A program made the position numbers and the translations under genes. From positions 1-64,000 of the forward strand of contig NZ_JAMXHT010000001.1 in NCBI RefSeq assembly GCF_023955655.1: a DNA stretch of 64,000 nucleotides, given 5' to 3'. Below the pieces are notes generated by a model that saw only the letters and a program-made list of their open reading frames with translations, was not told where the DNA came from and searched no databases. Positions 34,129 to 43,323 of the stretch are shown here, piece after piece (the stretch's first letter is position 1; each line of letters opens with the position of its first letter). Source of the DNA: Ralstonia soli (lineage in GTDB: Bacteria; Pseudomonadota; Gammaproteobacteria; Burkholderiales; Burkholderiaceae).

Positions 34129-34851
34129 CTAGGTGGCGTGATAAACCGTAAAGGTGGAAGAAGGCGCCCTTTCCGAGACGAGCGAGTTCTCAATGCGACT
34201 ATCGTCGGCGTAGCCGAGGCTCATGCCCACCAGGAACATTTCCTCTGGCGGCAAGCCAAGCTCTTGCTCGATGATCTTGTGGTACTTCATGAAGGCGGCC
34301 TGAGGGCAGGTGCTCAGACCGTAGGTACGCGCGACAACCATGATGTTCTGCAGGAACATCCCGTAGTCGAGGAGACTACCGCGCTGCATCACGCGATCGA
34401 TCGTGAAGAACAGCCCGACTGGTGCATCGAAGAACTGATAATTCCTACCGTGCTGCGCGTGCATCCTCTGCCTGTCGCCTTTCTCGATGCCAAGCAGGCC
34501 GTAGAGCTTCCATCCGATGTCACGACGCCTGTCGATATAGGGCGACACCCACTCTTCCGGGTAGTAGTCCCATTCATCGGCATGCGCTTCCGCCAACGCA
34601 GGATCGTTGTCCACTTTGGCAATTGCGGCGCAGACCCGGTCTCGGGCGTCGCCCATGACCACGTGCACCTTCCAGGGTTGAATGTTCACCCCCGTCGCCG
34701 CATAGCGCGACACATCAAGAATCGCCTTGATGGTCGCGTGGGGGACAGGCTTCGGAAGATAGGCACGAACGCTACGTCGCGTAGCAATTGCCCATTCCAC
34801 AGCAGACCGGATCGATGAAAGTTCATCCGGTGGCGGTCCAGCTCGTTCCAT
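34129..34851 (-). CDS. Nitroreductase-family FMN oxidoreductase
   Basis: A 240-residue protein of the nitroreductase fold. IATRRSVRAYLPKPVP (FMN phosphate contact, residues about 23-38), RYAATGVNIQPWKVHVV and GMSLGYAD near the C-terminus are typical. Members reduce nitro groups, quinones or enoates with NAD(P)H. It is the first gene of the minus-strand operon, which might suggest removal of a substituent or saturation of a double bond before beta-oxidation; the true substrate is unknown. AGGTAG stands before the ATG. Confidence 0.85.
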   Translation of the reverse strand: MERAGPPPDELSSIRSAVEWAIATRRSVRAYLPKPVPHATIKAILDVSRYAATGVNIQPWKVHVVMGDARDRVCAAIAKVDNDPALAEAHADEWDYYPEEWVSPYIDRRRDIGWKLYGLLGIEKGDRQRMHAQHGRNYQFFDAPVGLFFTIDRVMQRGSLLDYGMFLQNIMVVARTYGLSTCPQAAFMKYHKIIEQELGLPPEEMFLVGMSLGYADDSRIENSLVSERAPSSTFTVYHAT

Positions 34852-35341
34852 CGACTACCTCGCTCACTGTCATGCGGACCTCGCGTCCACGTGAATTCAG
34901 ATTAGCGAGCGTTTCCAAGCTCCAATGTCTTGCAGCCGACAATCGCTTTTCTTGCAAACGCGTTGTTCGTAAGCCGTAGATCAACCACGTCCTTGCGCGT
35001 AGCGCTAGTGCCAGCAGGCGCACAGCGCTCCACCTTTGCAATACATGCCAGCTCGCATAGGGGGCTTCTGTACAGCAAGCCGTTGCCGAAGTCTGGAAAT
35101 GGCCACGCCACCGCAACATCATCAACCGAATGGGGGCGAAATCTCGAGCCGAATCGTCTTGCGCAAGACAATCCTCGGGAGCGCGGATCGGTACGGTCTT
35201 TATCGAGGTGCGCTGCCAGCGCAAGCATCGGCCAGCCAAGCTGGTCATCGCGTCAGACGGCGTACCTCGTAGGCCTATCTACTTGAACAAAAGCGACCCG
35301 TGGACAACTAGAAGTCTCGGCGTCTGCTAGGAGACATCGTC
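34852..35341. other. Divergent intergenic region
   Basis: Between the nitroreductase gene and the plus-strand tannase-family gene. Several open stretches exist on both strands without motifs or ribosome sites. It must carry the promoters of both units; no clear sigma-70 pair could be assigned. Confidence 0.35.
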
Positions 35342-37039
35342 ATGAAGCTCAACAAAGTCAGGCCGCAATGGCTTGCACCCACTGTGGCAACGCTATCGGC
35401 CTTGCTCGTCGCCGGTTGTGGAGGAGGAAGCGACCCTGTCGTAGCCGATGCCACGCCTCAGCTAACACCAGCGCAGCAGTGCGCGGCGCTGCAGGGTTCG
35501 GCCGTACCAGCTTCCGCGATTGGTTTGCCAACGACCGGCGCCACAATTTCTTCTGCAACGCTAATTGCTGCGACAGCGTCGGGCAATACAAACGGCGAGT
35601 TCTGCAAGGTCTTGGGTGGGATTCACCCCGTGGACCCGGCCGCGCCGGACATCAAGTTCGAAGTTGACTTGCCATCCACTTGGAATGGGAAATCTGTTCA
35701 CTTCGGTGGTGGCGGGTTGGACGGTTCTGTCCCGGACACAACGGGCTTCACAAACACCGGCCTCACGGTCTATGGCGAGCCGAAGGGGGTTCTGACTCCG
35801 CTGGCGCGCGGATATGTGACGCTTGCGAGCGATAGCGGGCATGAAGGAAGCTTTGGGGACGGCAGGTTCGCTCAGAACGATGAGGCGTTGGCGAACTATG
35901 CCGGCGACCACATCAAGAAAACGCACGATGTCGCTCTCTTCTTGACCAAGCAGCGCTACGGGGCGACGTTCTCGCATAGCTACTACATTGGTGGCTCAGG
36001 CGGCGGGCGCCAGGCACTGATCGCTGCGCAGAAGTACGCCTCTGATTACGATGGCATCATTTCGACGTTTCCTGCGTCCGGGATCATGGGGCTGGCCTTC
36101 CAAATGGGGCGCATCTCTCAGGCGTCACTTGCCCCAGGCGGATTCATCAACGCAAACAAGGCCGCAGTGCTCAAGAAGGCTGTGATGTCGGCCTGTGACA
36201 GCCTGGACGGCGCGACAGACGGCCTGATCAGCAACCCCAGTCTTTGCACGTTCGATCCGGCTACTGTGCGATGCCCAGGGGGCACCGACACGGGCGACAC
36301 TTGCCTGTCAGATGCTCAGATCAGCACCGTCAATACCATGGCCACGCCGCTGAATACGAGCTTTGATTTCGCAAACGGTATTCACAACATTCCGGGGTAC
36401 AACATCCTCGCAGGCACCGATTTCTGGAGCAGCTTTTTGCTTCCGCTGGGTGACTCTGCAGCCGACGCCGTACTGGATCCCGCGACAAGCGCAGAGGGAC
36501 AGTGGTCGTTCTTCTATGCCTTCCCGAATAGCCTCTTGCGATACGCCATTGCAAGGGATCCCTCGCTTGATCTGATGTCCTTCAACTTCACCAATCCAGG
36601 GCTACTCACCGCAAGAACACAGACGGTGAGTCAAATGATGGATGCCACGACCGTCAATCTGGACAACTTCAAGAACCGAGGTGGGAAGGTGATTCTCCAG
36701 CACGGGCAGTCCGACCAGTTCATTCCGGCCCAAATGTCGATTGACTACTACAACCGATTGCTGGCGAACTATGGGCAGAATGCGTTGTCATCATTCCTCA
36801 AGTTCTATCTGGTTCCCGGTGCCGCACATGGCATGGGCGGGCAGTTTGAGGGGGCATATGATGGACTCACTGCTTTGGACAACTGGGTCACGAAGGGTAC
36901 GGCTCCGCAGAATCTCGTCATTACCGACCTGAACCCGCCCACTGCGGGACGCACGCGGCCGCTGTGCGAGTACCCGCTGTGGCCGAAGTACGTCAGCGGG
37001 GACTTGAACGCCGCAACAAGCTATACCTGTTCCAATTGA
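35342..37039 (+). CDS. Tannase/feruloyl-esterase family lipoprotein
   Basis: A 565-residue secreted alpha/beta hydrolase. The signal ends in a lipobox LVAGC with the lipidated Cys at 26. The nucleophile elbow is GGSGGGRQA with Ser219, the acid is the Asp in HGQSDQFIPAQ and the His lies in PGAAHGMGG. In family members a CS-D-HC motif links Cys residues beside Ser and His by a disulfide; here both are Gly (GGS and AHG), so the bond is lost on both sides at once. The C-terminal CEYPLWPKYVSGDLNAATSYTC is typical. It should cleave an ester outside the inner membrane and release an acid for uptake. TAGGAG precedes the ATG. Confidence 0.87.
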   Translation: MKLNKVRPQWLAPTVATLSALLVAGCGGGSDPVVADATPQLTPAQQCAALQGSAVPASAIGLPTTGATISSATLIAATASGNTNGEFCKVLGGIHPVDPAAPDIKFEVDLPSTWNGKSVHFGGGGLDGSVPDTTGFTNTGLTVYGEPKGVLTPLARGYVTLASDSGHEGSFGDGRFAQNDEALANYAGDHIKKTHDVALFLTKQRYGATFSHSYYIGGSGGGRQALIAAQKYASDYDGIISTFPASGIMGLAFQMGRISQASLAPGGFINANKAAVLKKAVMSACDSLDGATDGLISNPSLCTFDPATVRCPGGTDTGDTCLSDAQISTVNTMATPLNTSFDFANGIHNIPGYNILAGTDFWSSFLLPLGDSAADAVLDPATSAEGQWSFFYAFPNSLLRYAIARDPSLDLMSFNFTNPGLLTARTQTVSQMMDATTVNLDNFKNRGGKVILQHGQSDQFIPAQMSIDYYNRLLANYGQNALSSFLKFYLVPGAAHGMGGQFEGAYDGLTALDNWVTKGTAPQNLVITDLNPPTAGRTRPLCEYPLWPKYVSGDLNAATSYTCSN

Positions 37040-37045
37040 TCCGCT

Positions 37046-37069
37046 GCCCGTGACGACACTGTCACGGGC
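37046..37069 (+). terminator. Hairpin after the tannase-family gene
   Basis: GCCCGTGAC (37046-37054) and GTCACGGGC (37061-37069) form a perfect 9-base stem with a 6-base loop, seven bases after the stop codon. No strong T-run follows, so termination may be partial. Confidence 0.6.
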
Positions 37070-37267
37070 GTGGTCAAATCTTTTCAAAACGTCAATCCTC
37101 TTGTTCTGCCGGCCCGAAACGCGAGGCTGGCAGCGCATCCGCCACGCGCAAAAAAAACCTTGTAGATGTAATTACCGCGAGAGAAATTCTTGTCGAAGAC
37201 GAGCTCGCGGTGAAATCGTCTTGCCTCAGCCGGCCGACGGAGACCAGGAGATGCCTGGAGGAAGCGA

Positions 37268-37918
37268 CTACACAGCCGGAATCCTAAAGGCGGGCGCTTG
37301 TAAGCCTGAAACCCCTCGCAGACAAAAGGTGATGATGGCCGAGCCATGGGCATCCGTCTGAGCCGCATCAGCTGCAGCGTTGTTGGTGAGCGGCGCCACC
37401 AGGCCTTCGAAAAGGCAACCGACTATGCAGTCTGCCGATGCGGCAGCATCCTGTGCGGGGAACTCGCCATTCGCCATACCTTGCTCGATGATCGTCTTGA
37501 ATACCCTGGCCAGTGCTCGGTGATAAGTGAGCCGAGCAGCCTCGACATCCGGCTCAACAGGTTCAGCGACTAGTGCGTAGGCCAAGCGTCGGCCTCGCAA
37601 CGCGCGACTCGCGAAGGTCCATGCCGCCGCACCAAGGCGCTCGAGTGCAGTCCCATCACGCATGGCGATACCAGCTACGACGTCGACTTCCCGTTGAGCC
37701 GTCGTCTTCACGAGCTCTACCAACAATTCCGTCTTGGACGGAAAGTAGCGGTACAACGTGCCAATCGCGATGCCTGCAGCCTCGGCAATCAACGACATCT
37801 GGGCTTCCCGGAACCCCGATTCCGCCACCAAATCTCGTGCGGCTTTGAGGATCAGCGGATGTTTGTCGGCACCCCGGCGGCGAATACGAATGCGCGGAGG
37901 ACTATGTGGAATTTCCAT
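37268..37918 (-). CDS. TetR-family transcriptional regulator
   Basis: A 216-residue TetR protein. The HTH covers about residues 20-65 (HPLILKAARDLVAESGFREAQMS, then AGIAIGTLYRYFPSKTELLVELV). The basic stretch RIRIRRRGADKH before it may help DNA contact. The C-terminal ligand domain is not specific. It converges on the tannase-family gene and diverges from the Crp-type gene. A dyad (37962-37980) 44 bases upstream of the ATG at 37918 could be its own operator. Which neighbour it controls is open. Confidence 0.88.
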   Translation of the reverse strand: MEIPHSPPRIRIRRRGADKHPLILKAARDLVAESGFREAQMSLIAEAAGIAIGTLYRYFPSKTELLVELVKTTAQREVDVVAGIAMRDGTALERLGAAAWTFASRALRGRRLAYALVAEPVEPDVEAARLTYHRALARVFKTIIEQGMANGEFPAQDAAASADCIVGCLFEGLVAPLTNNAAADAAQTDAHGSAIITFCLRGVSGLQAPAFRIPAV

Positions 37919-37961
37919 TTCATTTATGCCTGCTTTCTGGCAGGTAATTGTGCGGCACATC

Positions 37962-37980
37962 GATCACCTTTATGGTGGTC
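37962..37980. promoter_or_regulatory. Dyad upstream of tetR, candidate operator
   Basis: GATCACC-TTTAT-GGTGGTC has 7-base arms with one mismatch. The rest of the divergent gap (37981-38286) shows no gene; the region should contain promoters for the TetR and Crp-type genes. Confidence 0.42.
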
Positions 37981-38286
37981 ATTATAGCGCTCTCCGTACA
38001 AACACCTAGCCTTACTTTGCTTGACAGCCTTCCTCTAGCGCCATAGTCTAAAGCGAATTCGGATTCCACTTAACGAAACTTCAAATCCTATTCGATCTCG
38101 ACAGCTTCCTAGGTCGGAGGTCTGCCAAAGTTCGGGAACGCTGGCCTCCTGCACAGGGCTTGCCACATGCCAGCGGTACACGTCGGCGAGGGGCGCTCGG
38201 CGCAAACAGGTGATCATGCAACTGCGCAATACAGGCTCCAAATGATGAACCACGTGAATGGCGTGCAAGGCAAGCGAGCGGAACCA

Positions 38287-39060
38287 ATGAGAGTTTCGCC
38301 TGTCGTCCTCTCGAAATCCAGCAGCTTGGTCGACTCCACCTTGCGTAAGCGCAATGATGGTTTTTGCAAGCCTAGCCACCTCAGTCTGGAGGCATTTCTT
38401 TTGCAGGCGCCCTGGTGCTCGAATCTGACCTCCGAGCAGAAGGCGCGAGTCATGCGTGATAGCTTTGACCGATCCTACGATGCTGGTGCTGTTGCGTGCC
38501 ATCGTGGGGATTCTGCCGACCACTGGCTTGCTGTGATGGAAGGCATCGTGAAGGTCGATACTGCCTCGAGAGAGGGGAGGGTTATCACATTTGCGGGCGT
38601 TCCTGCGGGCTCCTGGTTCGGCGAGGGGGTTGTGCTGAAAGACGAGCCACGGCCCTATTCTGTTGTTGCGATCCGGGATAGTCGCCTGGCATTCGTACCC
38701 AAGTCGACATTCCTTTGGCTCCTCGAGCAGAGCCACTCGTTCAGCAGATACGTCATCGATCAGCTCAACGCTCGATGTGGCTACTACGTTGGACTGGTGC
38801 ACAACCTTCGGCTGCATGAAGCATCTGCGCGAGTGGCATTCTGTTTGGCAGAGCTTTTCAATCAGCAGCTCTATCCAGCCACGGACAAGACGTTGGGCTT
38901 CTCCCAGGAGGAAATTGGGAGGCTTTGCGGGCTATCAAGGCAGAACACGAATCGGGCCATCCGCGAACTGGAAGACGCAGGATTGGTGGTTGCTGAGTAT
39001 GGGTCGATTCAAATACTGAATCTTGACGCACTGCGAACATTCGCCCACTCCGGGGATTGA
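38287..39060 (+). CDS. Crp/Fnr-family transcriptional regulator
   Basis: A 257-residue regulator. The N-terminal beta-roll sensor (SFDRSYDAGAVACHRGDSADHWLAVMEGIVKV, then GSWFGEGVVL) resembles cyclic-nucleotide-binding domains, and the C-terminal HTH_Crp is LGFSQEEIGRLCGLSRQNTNRAIRELEDAG. No Fnr-type Cys cluster is visible, so oxygen sensing by an iron-sulfur centre is unlikely. The start is uncertain: ATG at 38287 follows GAGCGGA, but the frame is open from 38167 with ATGs at 38242 and 38245. Targets are not evident. Confidence 0.85.
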   Translation: MRVSPVVLSKSSSLVDSTLRKRNDGFCKPSHLSLEAFLLQAPWCSNLTSEQKARVMRDSFDRSYDAGAVACHRGDSADHWLAVMEGIVKVDTASREGRVITFAGVPAGSWFGEGVVLKDEPRPYSVVAIRDSRLAFVPKSTFLWLLEQSHSFSRYVIDQLNARCGYYVGLVHNLRLHEASARVAFCLAELFNQQLYPATDKTLGFSQEEIGRLCGLSRQNTNRAIRELEDAGLVVAEYGSIQILNLDALRTFAHSGD

Positions 39061-39787
39061 TTACGCGCTTCCGCCGTGCGGCAGCTCTGGTGCGGAGCTG
39101 CTTGCCCATCTTGCAGCGTTTGATTCTGCTTTGGCTCTACACCTCAGACAGCCTCTCCGGCATTGTTGTTGAGGTGACAGTGTTGTGTAGCTGTAGCCTG
39201 AATCGCGCCAGGTCCTGGATATCACCCATCTTCTCGAATACCACCGGTACAACCCGCTGACCGGCAGTGTCGAAGTCAGTGGCCGTGCGAGCTCTGGATT
39301 TTCGGAGAGAAAACCGTATTCGGCATGGATCGGATCCACTCTGCTTGTTGCCAATACGGAGGATGCCCAAGGCACCCCTCCTCGCTGGCACCCGCCTGCA
39401 ATCCTAAACGTCCCACGTTTCGACAATGTCACGCACAGGACATTTGCTAGTTCATGGAACTCGTAGAGTCAACTGCTACCGAGCCCACAGGGACTGGGGC
39501 AAAGCCAATCCTTGGGCAGTCGAAAAAGGAAGACGTCACGCGAGACGATCTCCCTATGTAAGAGATCGCAATCAGCTGATCCAACTCTTTCTATCAGCTG
39601 GTTCATGGAGACACAACAATGCAACGACAATCCGAGTATCGGTTTTATCCTCATCCTGAGCGTCTCGTACGCTGCAGGCGGCGACGGTACGGGCTCCATC
39701 TATTTGCATGGTCCAGGAGCGGTCATCGGCATGGCCTCGGCACCGGATCGTGCGTGCGCCTGAGAGCCGCGCTGTAGACGCGCATAT
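39061..39787. other. Intergenic region with no supported gene
   Basis: About 730 bases. Short open stretches on both strands show no motif or ribosome site that I recognise. The right end runs into the decayed start of the chemoreceptor. Confidence 0.35.
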
Positions 39788-39868
39788 CTGTTGGTTTCGC
39801 TAGTTGTAGTTGGGGCGACCTCGGCTTAAGGCCGACGATCGCCTGCGCGCAAACTCTCACTGAGCACG
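39788..39868 (+). pseudogene. Decayed N-terminal membrane anchor of the chemoreceptor
   Basis: In the same frame as the chemoreceptor, codons 39788-39826 read LLVSLVVVGATSA, a typical first transmembrane segment, followed by a TAA stop at 39827-39829 and then 13 codons leading to the ATG at 39869. This looks like the original signal anchor cut off by a nonsense change. Confidence 0.5.
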
Positions 39869-41428
39869 ATGATCCGAATTTGCTCGATTTCAGGCCGTGT
39901 CCACCGGCTATATGCTTCCCTGAAAAGCCGCTATCCCGATGGTTTCTCCATCGACCCTGAGCATCACGTCAATGTCGGCGATCACGCAACACCGTTGCTG
40001 ATGAGCGGCTCTCGGCAAGTCACGTTGGAGCATGCGCCACTGGACCAGTGGGGTGATCAGACTGCCGCCGTTGCTTCAATTTTCGTGTTGGCCGGCGATG
40101 ACTTGGTCCGCATCGCGACCAACATCAAGAGCGCCGATGGCGTGCGTGCAGTCGGCGTGGTTATGGATCGCTCGCATCCGGCCTACGTGTGCAACCGTGC
40201 TGGAGGTCCTTACTATGGTTATGCAGTCCTAGCGGGCAGGAAATTCGTCGTTGACTACCGGCCAATCCTGGACGGCAACGGGCGGACGATTGGTTGCTTC
40301 GCTGTCGGACTCGACGTTAGCAACATGCGTACGCCAACGCTTGCCGAAAAGTTGGGAGCTGGTGTGACAATCAGCACAGCGACACTGCTTGTCGCGCGGG
40401 ATTACATTGAGGCTGCATTTGGCTATACGCAAGCGCCGGGAGCCGTGCAGTGGGTAGCCTGCATTGGCATCTCCGCTTTGTTAGGTCTGGCTGTGCACGC
40501 CGCAATTGAGCGGTTTGCCGGCCGTCCATTACGAGAGGCGGCGGAGGCTGCTCGACGATTGGCTTCCGGCGATCTTTCCGCGCAGATTCCGGTCAAGCGT
40601 GGCGATGAGATCGGCGGTATCCTCGATGCGCAGAATGGAGTCAACATCGGTCTTGCTACGTTGATCGGCCGAGTACGCGAGTCGACCAGTAACCTCACCT
40701 CCGCGGCCGCGGAGATTGCAACTGGCAATGCAAACCTGTCCATGCGCACTGACGCACAGGCTAGTTCGCTAGAACAAACCGCCGCAGCCATGGACGAACT
40801 CACCTCTACCGTCCGGAACAATGCGGACAATGCACGACAGGCCCTCGCATCTGCGCAGTCAGCTACTCATCTGGCGAATGACGGCTCAACGTTGATGGAG
40901 CGCGCGGTTGGCACAATGGACGAGATTCGAGAGGCCTCGCACCGCATGTCAGACATCGTCAGCACGATCGAGGGCATTGCATTCCAGACCAACATCCTTG
41001 CGTTGAACGCCGCAGTTGAAGCAGCACGTGCCGGTGCAGAGGGCCGTGGCTTTGCTGTGGTCGCACAGGAAGTACGCATGCTAGCCAAACGTAGTGCCGA
41101 TGCTGCGCACGAAATTAAGGAGTTGATCGGTACGGCCGTCGGCAAGATTGACACAGGAGGGCAGCTTGTCGACCAAACTGGGCGGAACATGTCACAAATC
41201 GCCGTCTCGATTCAAAACGTAACGCACCTGATGGCGGAGATCAGTCGCGCTAGCGATGCGCAGAGCGCCGGGATTGAGGAGGTCAATCATGCGATCGCCC
41301 ATTTGGATGACATGACTCAGCAGAACGCGACGCTAGTCCAGCAGGCGGCAACTGCATCTGCCGACATGCAACTGCAGACTGGCACGCTTAGGAGTGCCGT
41401 GAAAGCTTTCAAGCTCGCTGCGGACTGA
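39869..41428 (+). CDS. Methyl-accepting chemotaxis protein lacking its first membrane anchor
   Basis: A 519-residue chemoreceptor. Residues about 12-155 are the rear of a Cache-type sensor ([57 protein letters not shown]). One hydrophobic segment follows ([19 protein letters not shown], about 190-210), then HAMP and a long signalling coiled coil with the hairpin tip [22 protein letters not shown]. Full receptors have a transmembrane segment before the sensor; here it is separated by a stop codon upstream, so the sensor would stay in the cytoplasm unless readthrough occurs. There is no C-terminal CheR-docking pentapeptide. It is probably a recent pseudogene or a soluble variant. Confidence 0.75.
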   Translation: MIRICSISGRVHRLYASLKSRYPDGFSIDPEHHVNVGDHATPLLMSGSRQVTLEHAPLDQWGDQTAAVASIFVLAGDDLVRIATNIKSADGVRAVGVVMDRSHPAYVCNRAGGPYYGYAVLAGRKFVVDYRPILDGNGRTIGCFAVGLDVSNMRTPTLAEKLGAGVTISTATLLVARDYIEAAFGYTQAPGAVQWVACIGISALLGLAVHAAIERFAGRPLREAAEAARRLASGDLSAQIPVKRGDEIGGILDAQNGVNIGLATLIGRVRESTSNLTSAAAEIATGNANLSMRTDAQASSLEQTAAAMDELTSTVRNNADNARQALASAQSATHLANDGSTLMERAVGTMDEIREASHRMSDIVSTIEGIAFQTNILALNAAVEAARAGAEGRGFAVVAQEVRMLAKRSADAAHEIKELIGTAVGKIDTGGQLVDQTGRNMSQIAVSIQNVTHLMAEISRASDAQSAGIEEVNHAIAHLDDMTQQNATLVQQAATASADMQLQTGTLRSAVKAFKLAAD

Positions 41429-41461
41429 GCTGGTGCCAATATCGGCGCTACGATTGGACCC

Positions 41462-41491
41462 GGGGTGCGCGCGCCCTCCGCGCCGCACCCC
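41462..41491 (+). terminator. GC-rich hairpin after the chemoreceptor
   Basis: GGGGTGCG (41462-41469) pairs with CGCACCCC (41484-41491) around a GC-rich loop, 34 bases after the stop. No T-run follows, so it may act as a weak terminator or mRNA end. Confidence 0.5.
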
Positions 41492-41928
41492 ATGCAGTAA
41501 AAGAACTTAGATGCCGAGATTCGCAACGCGTCGATTGTGGAAGGGCTTCTTTCGAACCGAGGTTGCTCGTTGGCGCATTAATAGATTTGACTCTATACGG
41601 CGTTCAAGGTTGTGGCAGGGTTCCGATCTTGATACAGACCAAGGTGAGTCGACTCGAATGACGGATTTCGACCATATAGCAATTTGAAATAGTTGTTGCG
41701 CCACCTCGGCGAGGTTCTTGCACACTTCAACGGGGACGCCTTATGCAGGAGGGGTTCCGGGCGGGGAAACAACCAATTGAGGTGCCAGATTGGCGTGCTT
41801 GGGTGCCCGGATTTGTGTCCACGCCCTCCGGCTTTCCCGCAGTCTCATAAGCCTCTTCCGACAACGTGTTCGACGTGCACAAGCTAACTCAAGCTTAGAC
41901 CTCGACGGCAACCGGCGCGAGCAAATCA
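41492..41928. other. Region without a supported gene
   Basis: No motif-bearing frame was seen. It precedes the istB remnant and may hold further decayed insertion-sequence DNA, but nothing matches. Confidence 0.3.
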
Positions 41929-42290
41929 TGCCTGGCTTGCGCCTTGGCGTAATACGCCTGCCGGCGAGGAACTTCGTGTACTGCAGGGTAACGGCGGGTT
42001 CACCAAATGGCTGGAGCAGGTCGCCCGCGTTGACGTCCTCTTGCTGGACGAGTGGGGAATGGCGCACTCGACACGATGGTTCGGAACGATCGGCTTGAAT
42101 GATCGACGACCGCTCGGCAGGCAAGGCCACCATCGTGACCAGCCAGCTCCCGATCGAGCACTGGCATCGCTGGATTGGTGACGAGACGATTGCAGATGCG
42201 ATGCTCGACCGTCTCATGCAGCACCATCACCGCATCGCGCTCGCCGGTGAATCGCTCAGAATGACATCGCCTGAACCCAACACTCCGGAG
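41929..42290 (+). pseudogene. istB: Remnant of IS21-family helper ATPase IstB
   Basis: Pieces of IstB appear in order but in different frames. CLACALA, an in-frame TAA (41950-41952), then YACRRGTS comes first. After a shift comes WLEQVARVDVLLLDEWGMA (the Walker B region, about 42014-42070). After another shift come IDDRSAGKATIVTSQLPIEH and WIGDETIADAMLDRLMQHHHRI (from 42099). The N-terminal half and the istA gene are missing. It is a dead fragment of an IS21 element. Confidence 0.8.
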
Positions 42291-42732
42291 CCCGAACTCG
42301 ACCAGCACTTTGCAGCAACGAAGACGCATAGTGGGACAGCGCAGAAGAGCAAGCCTGGCTCAGTCGCACGCGGTAGTAGACGATCCGCGTTTGCCGAAAA
42401 CGCCGCGATCCGGATTCAAGGCCTTCTTGCATGCCGGCGCGCCTTTCGATCGTCGGTCGACTCTCGCTTGTACGCATGCTCACAATCGGACGCGTCGACC
42501 ACATAGCAGGATCCGAGAGGCCCGACAACTAACTCCCTAGCCGTTAGGACAAGGTCAAGGAGTTCGTCAACAAGATGCACAAGGCCCTTCCCTCGTGTGT
42601 TCTTTCGCAACATGGGACGCTCAGTCAATCGAGTCATGGATCCTCCTATCGATAACGCCAACCCTATGCCGGCACCCGCTGGCGCCCTGCTGGGGCCATG
42701 CGCAGGCACAGCCTCGAATGAAGATACGACAT
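42291..42732. other. Region without a supported gene
   Basis: The sequence after the istB remnant keeps some open stretches but no recognisable product. It lies downstream of the MarR-like gene on the opposite strand. Confidence 0.3.
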
Positions 42733-43179
42733 CTAGGTTTCCTGCATTATGGATCTTGCAGACAACCTGAAGAGGTCTGTCACCTCCCCCATGCACACCT
42801 CAATGTCCTTGCCACGCCCTATCTCAAGCCCCGCACTCGTCTCAAGGAGCACCGACCAGTAGTTTTGGCCGGCGCGTCTACCGTACTCAGTGAGGCAATA
42901 TTCTGCGAACTTCCCTTGGCGGCGCCTGAGCACGAGGCCAGCTTGCTCAAGTTTCCTTACGGCGTAGGTAACCAGATGCTGTTCGGTAACCCCCATTGAA
43001 AAACACAGGTTCGAGTAAGAGACATACCCTTCCGAAAGATTCAGGACAATGATGGCCTTACGCTCCATCGGCGAGAGTTCGGCCACGCCCGACTCCTGTG
43101 CACAACTTGCCGTCCATCGGTCCGCTGCTGACTTCATACTATCGACCAAGTTGATCAAAGTAAGGGGATCCCGTTTCAT
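42733..43179 (-). CDS. MarR-like winged-helix regulator
   Basis: A 148-residue protein. The winged helix is seen in LSPMERKAIIVLNLSEGYVSYS, then MGVTEQHLVTYAVRKLEQAGLV, with a wing RRRQGKFAEYCLTEYGRRAG. Helices at both ends would form the dimer, as in MarR proteins. The AGAAGG ribosome site abuts the ATG at 43179 unusually closely. It is upstream of nothing on its own strand except the istB remnant region, and 144 bases from the porin gene end. Target unknown. Confidence 0.75.
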   Translation of the reverse strand: MKRDPLTLINLVDSMKSAADRWTASCAQESGVAELSPMERKAIIVLNLSEGYVSYSNLCFSMGVTEQHLVTYAVRKLEQAGLVLRRRQGKFAEYCLTEYGRRAGQNYWSVLLETSAGLEIGRGKDIEVCMGEVTDLFRLSARSIMQET

Positions 43180-43323
43180 CCTTCTATCTCTTGAGCGTAA
43201 TCGGTGAAGAGCCCCAGAGCCGACTTTGAATCTGCCCGCAGAGCGCCCGCCTAAAAAAAGACCCGCGCCACTGGATTCGCCAATCCCACCTCAGCGCGGA
43301 CAAACACCGGTGAACCAGTACGT

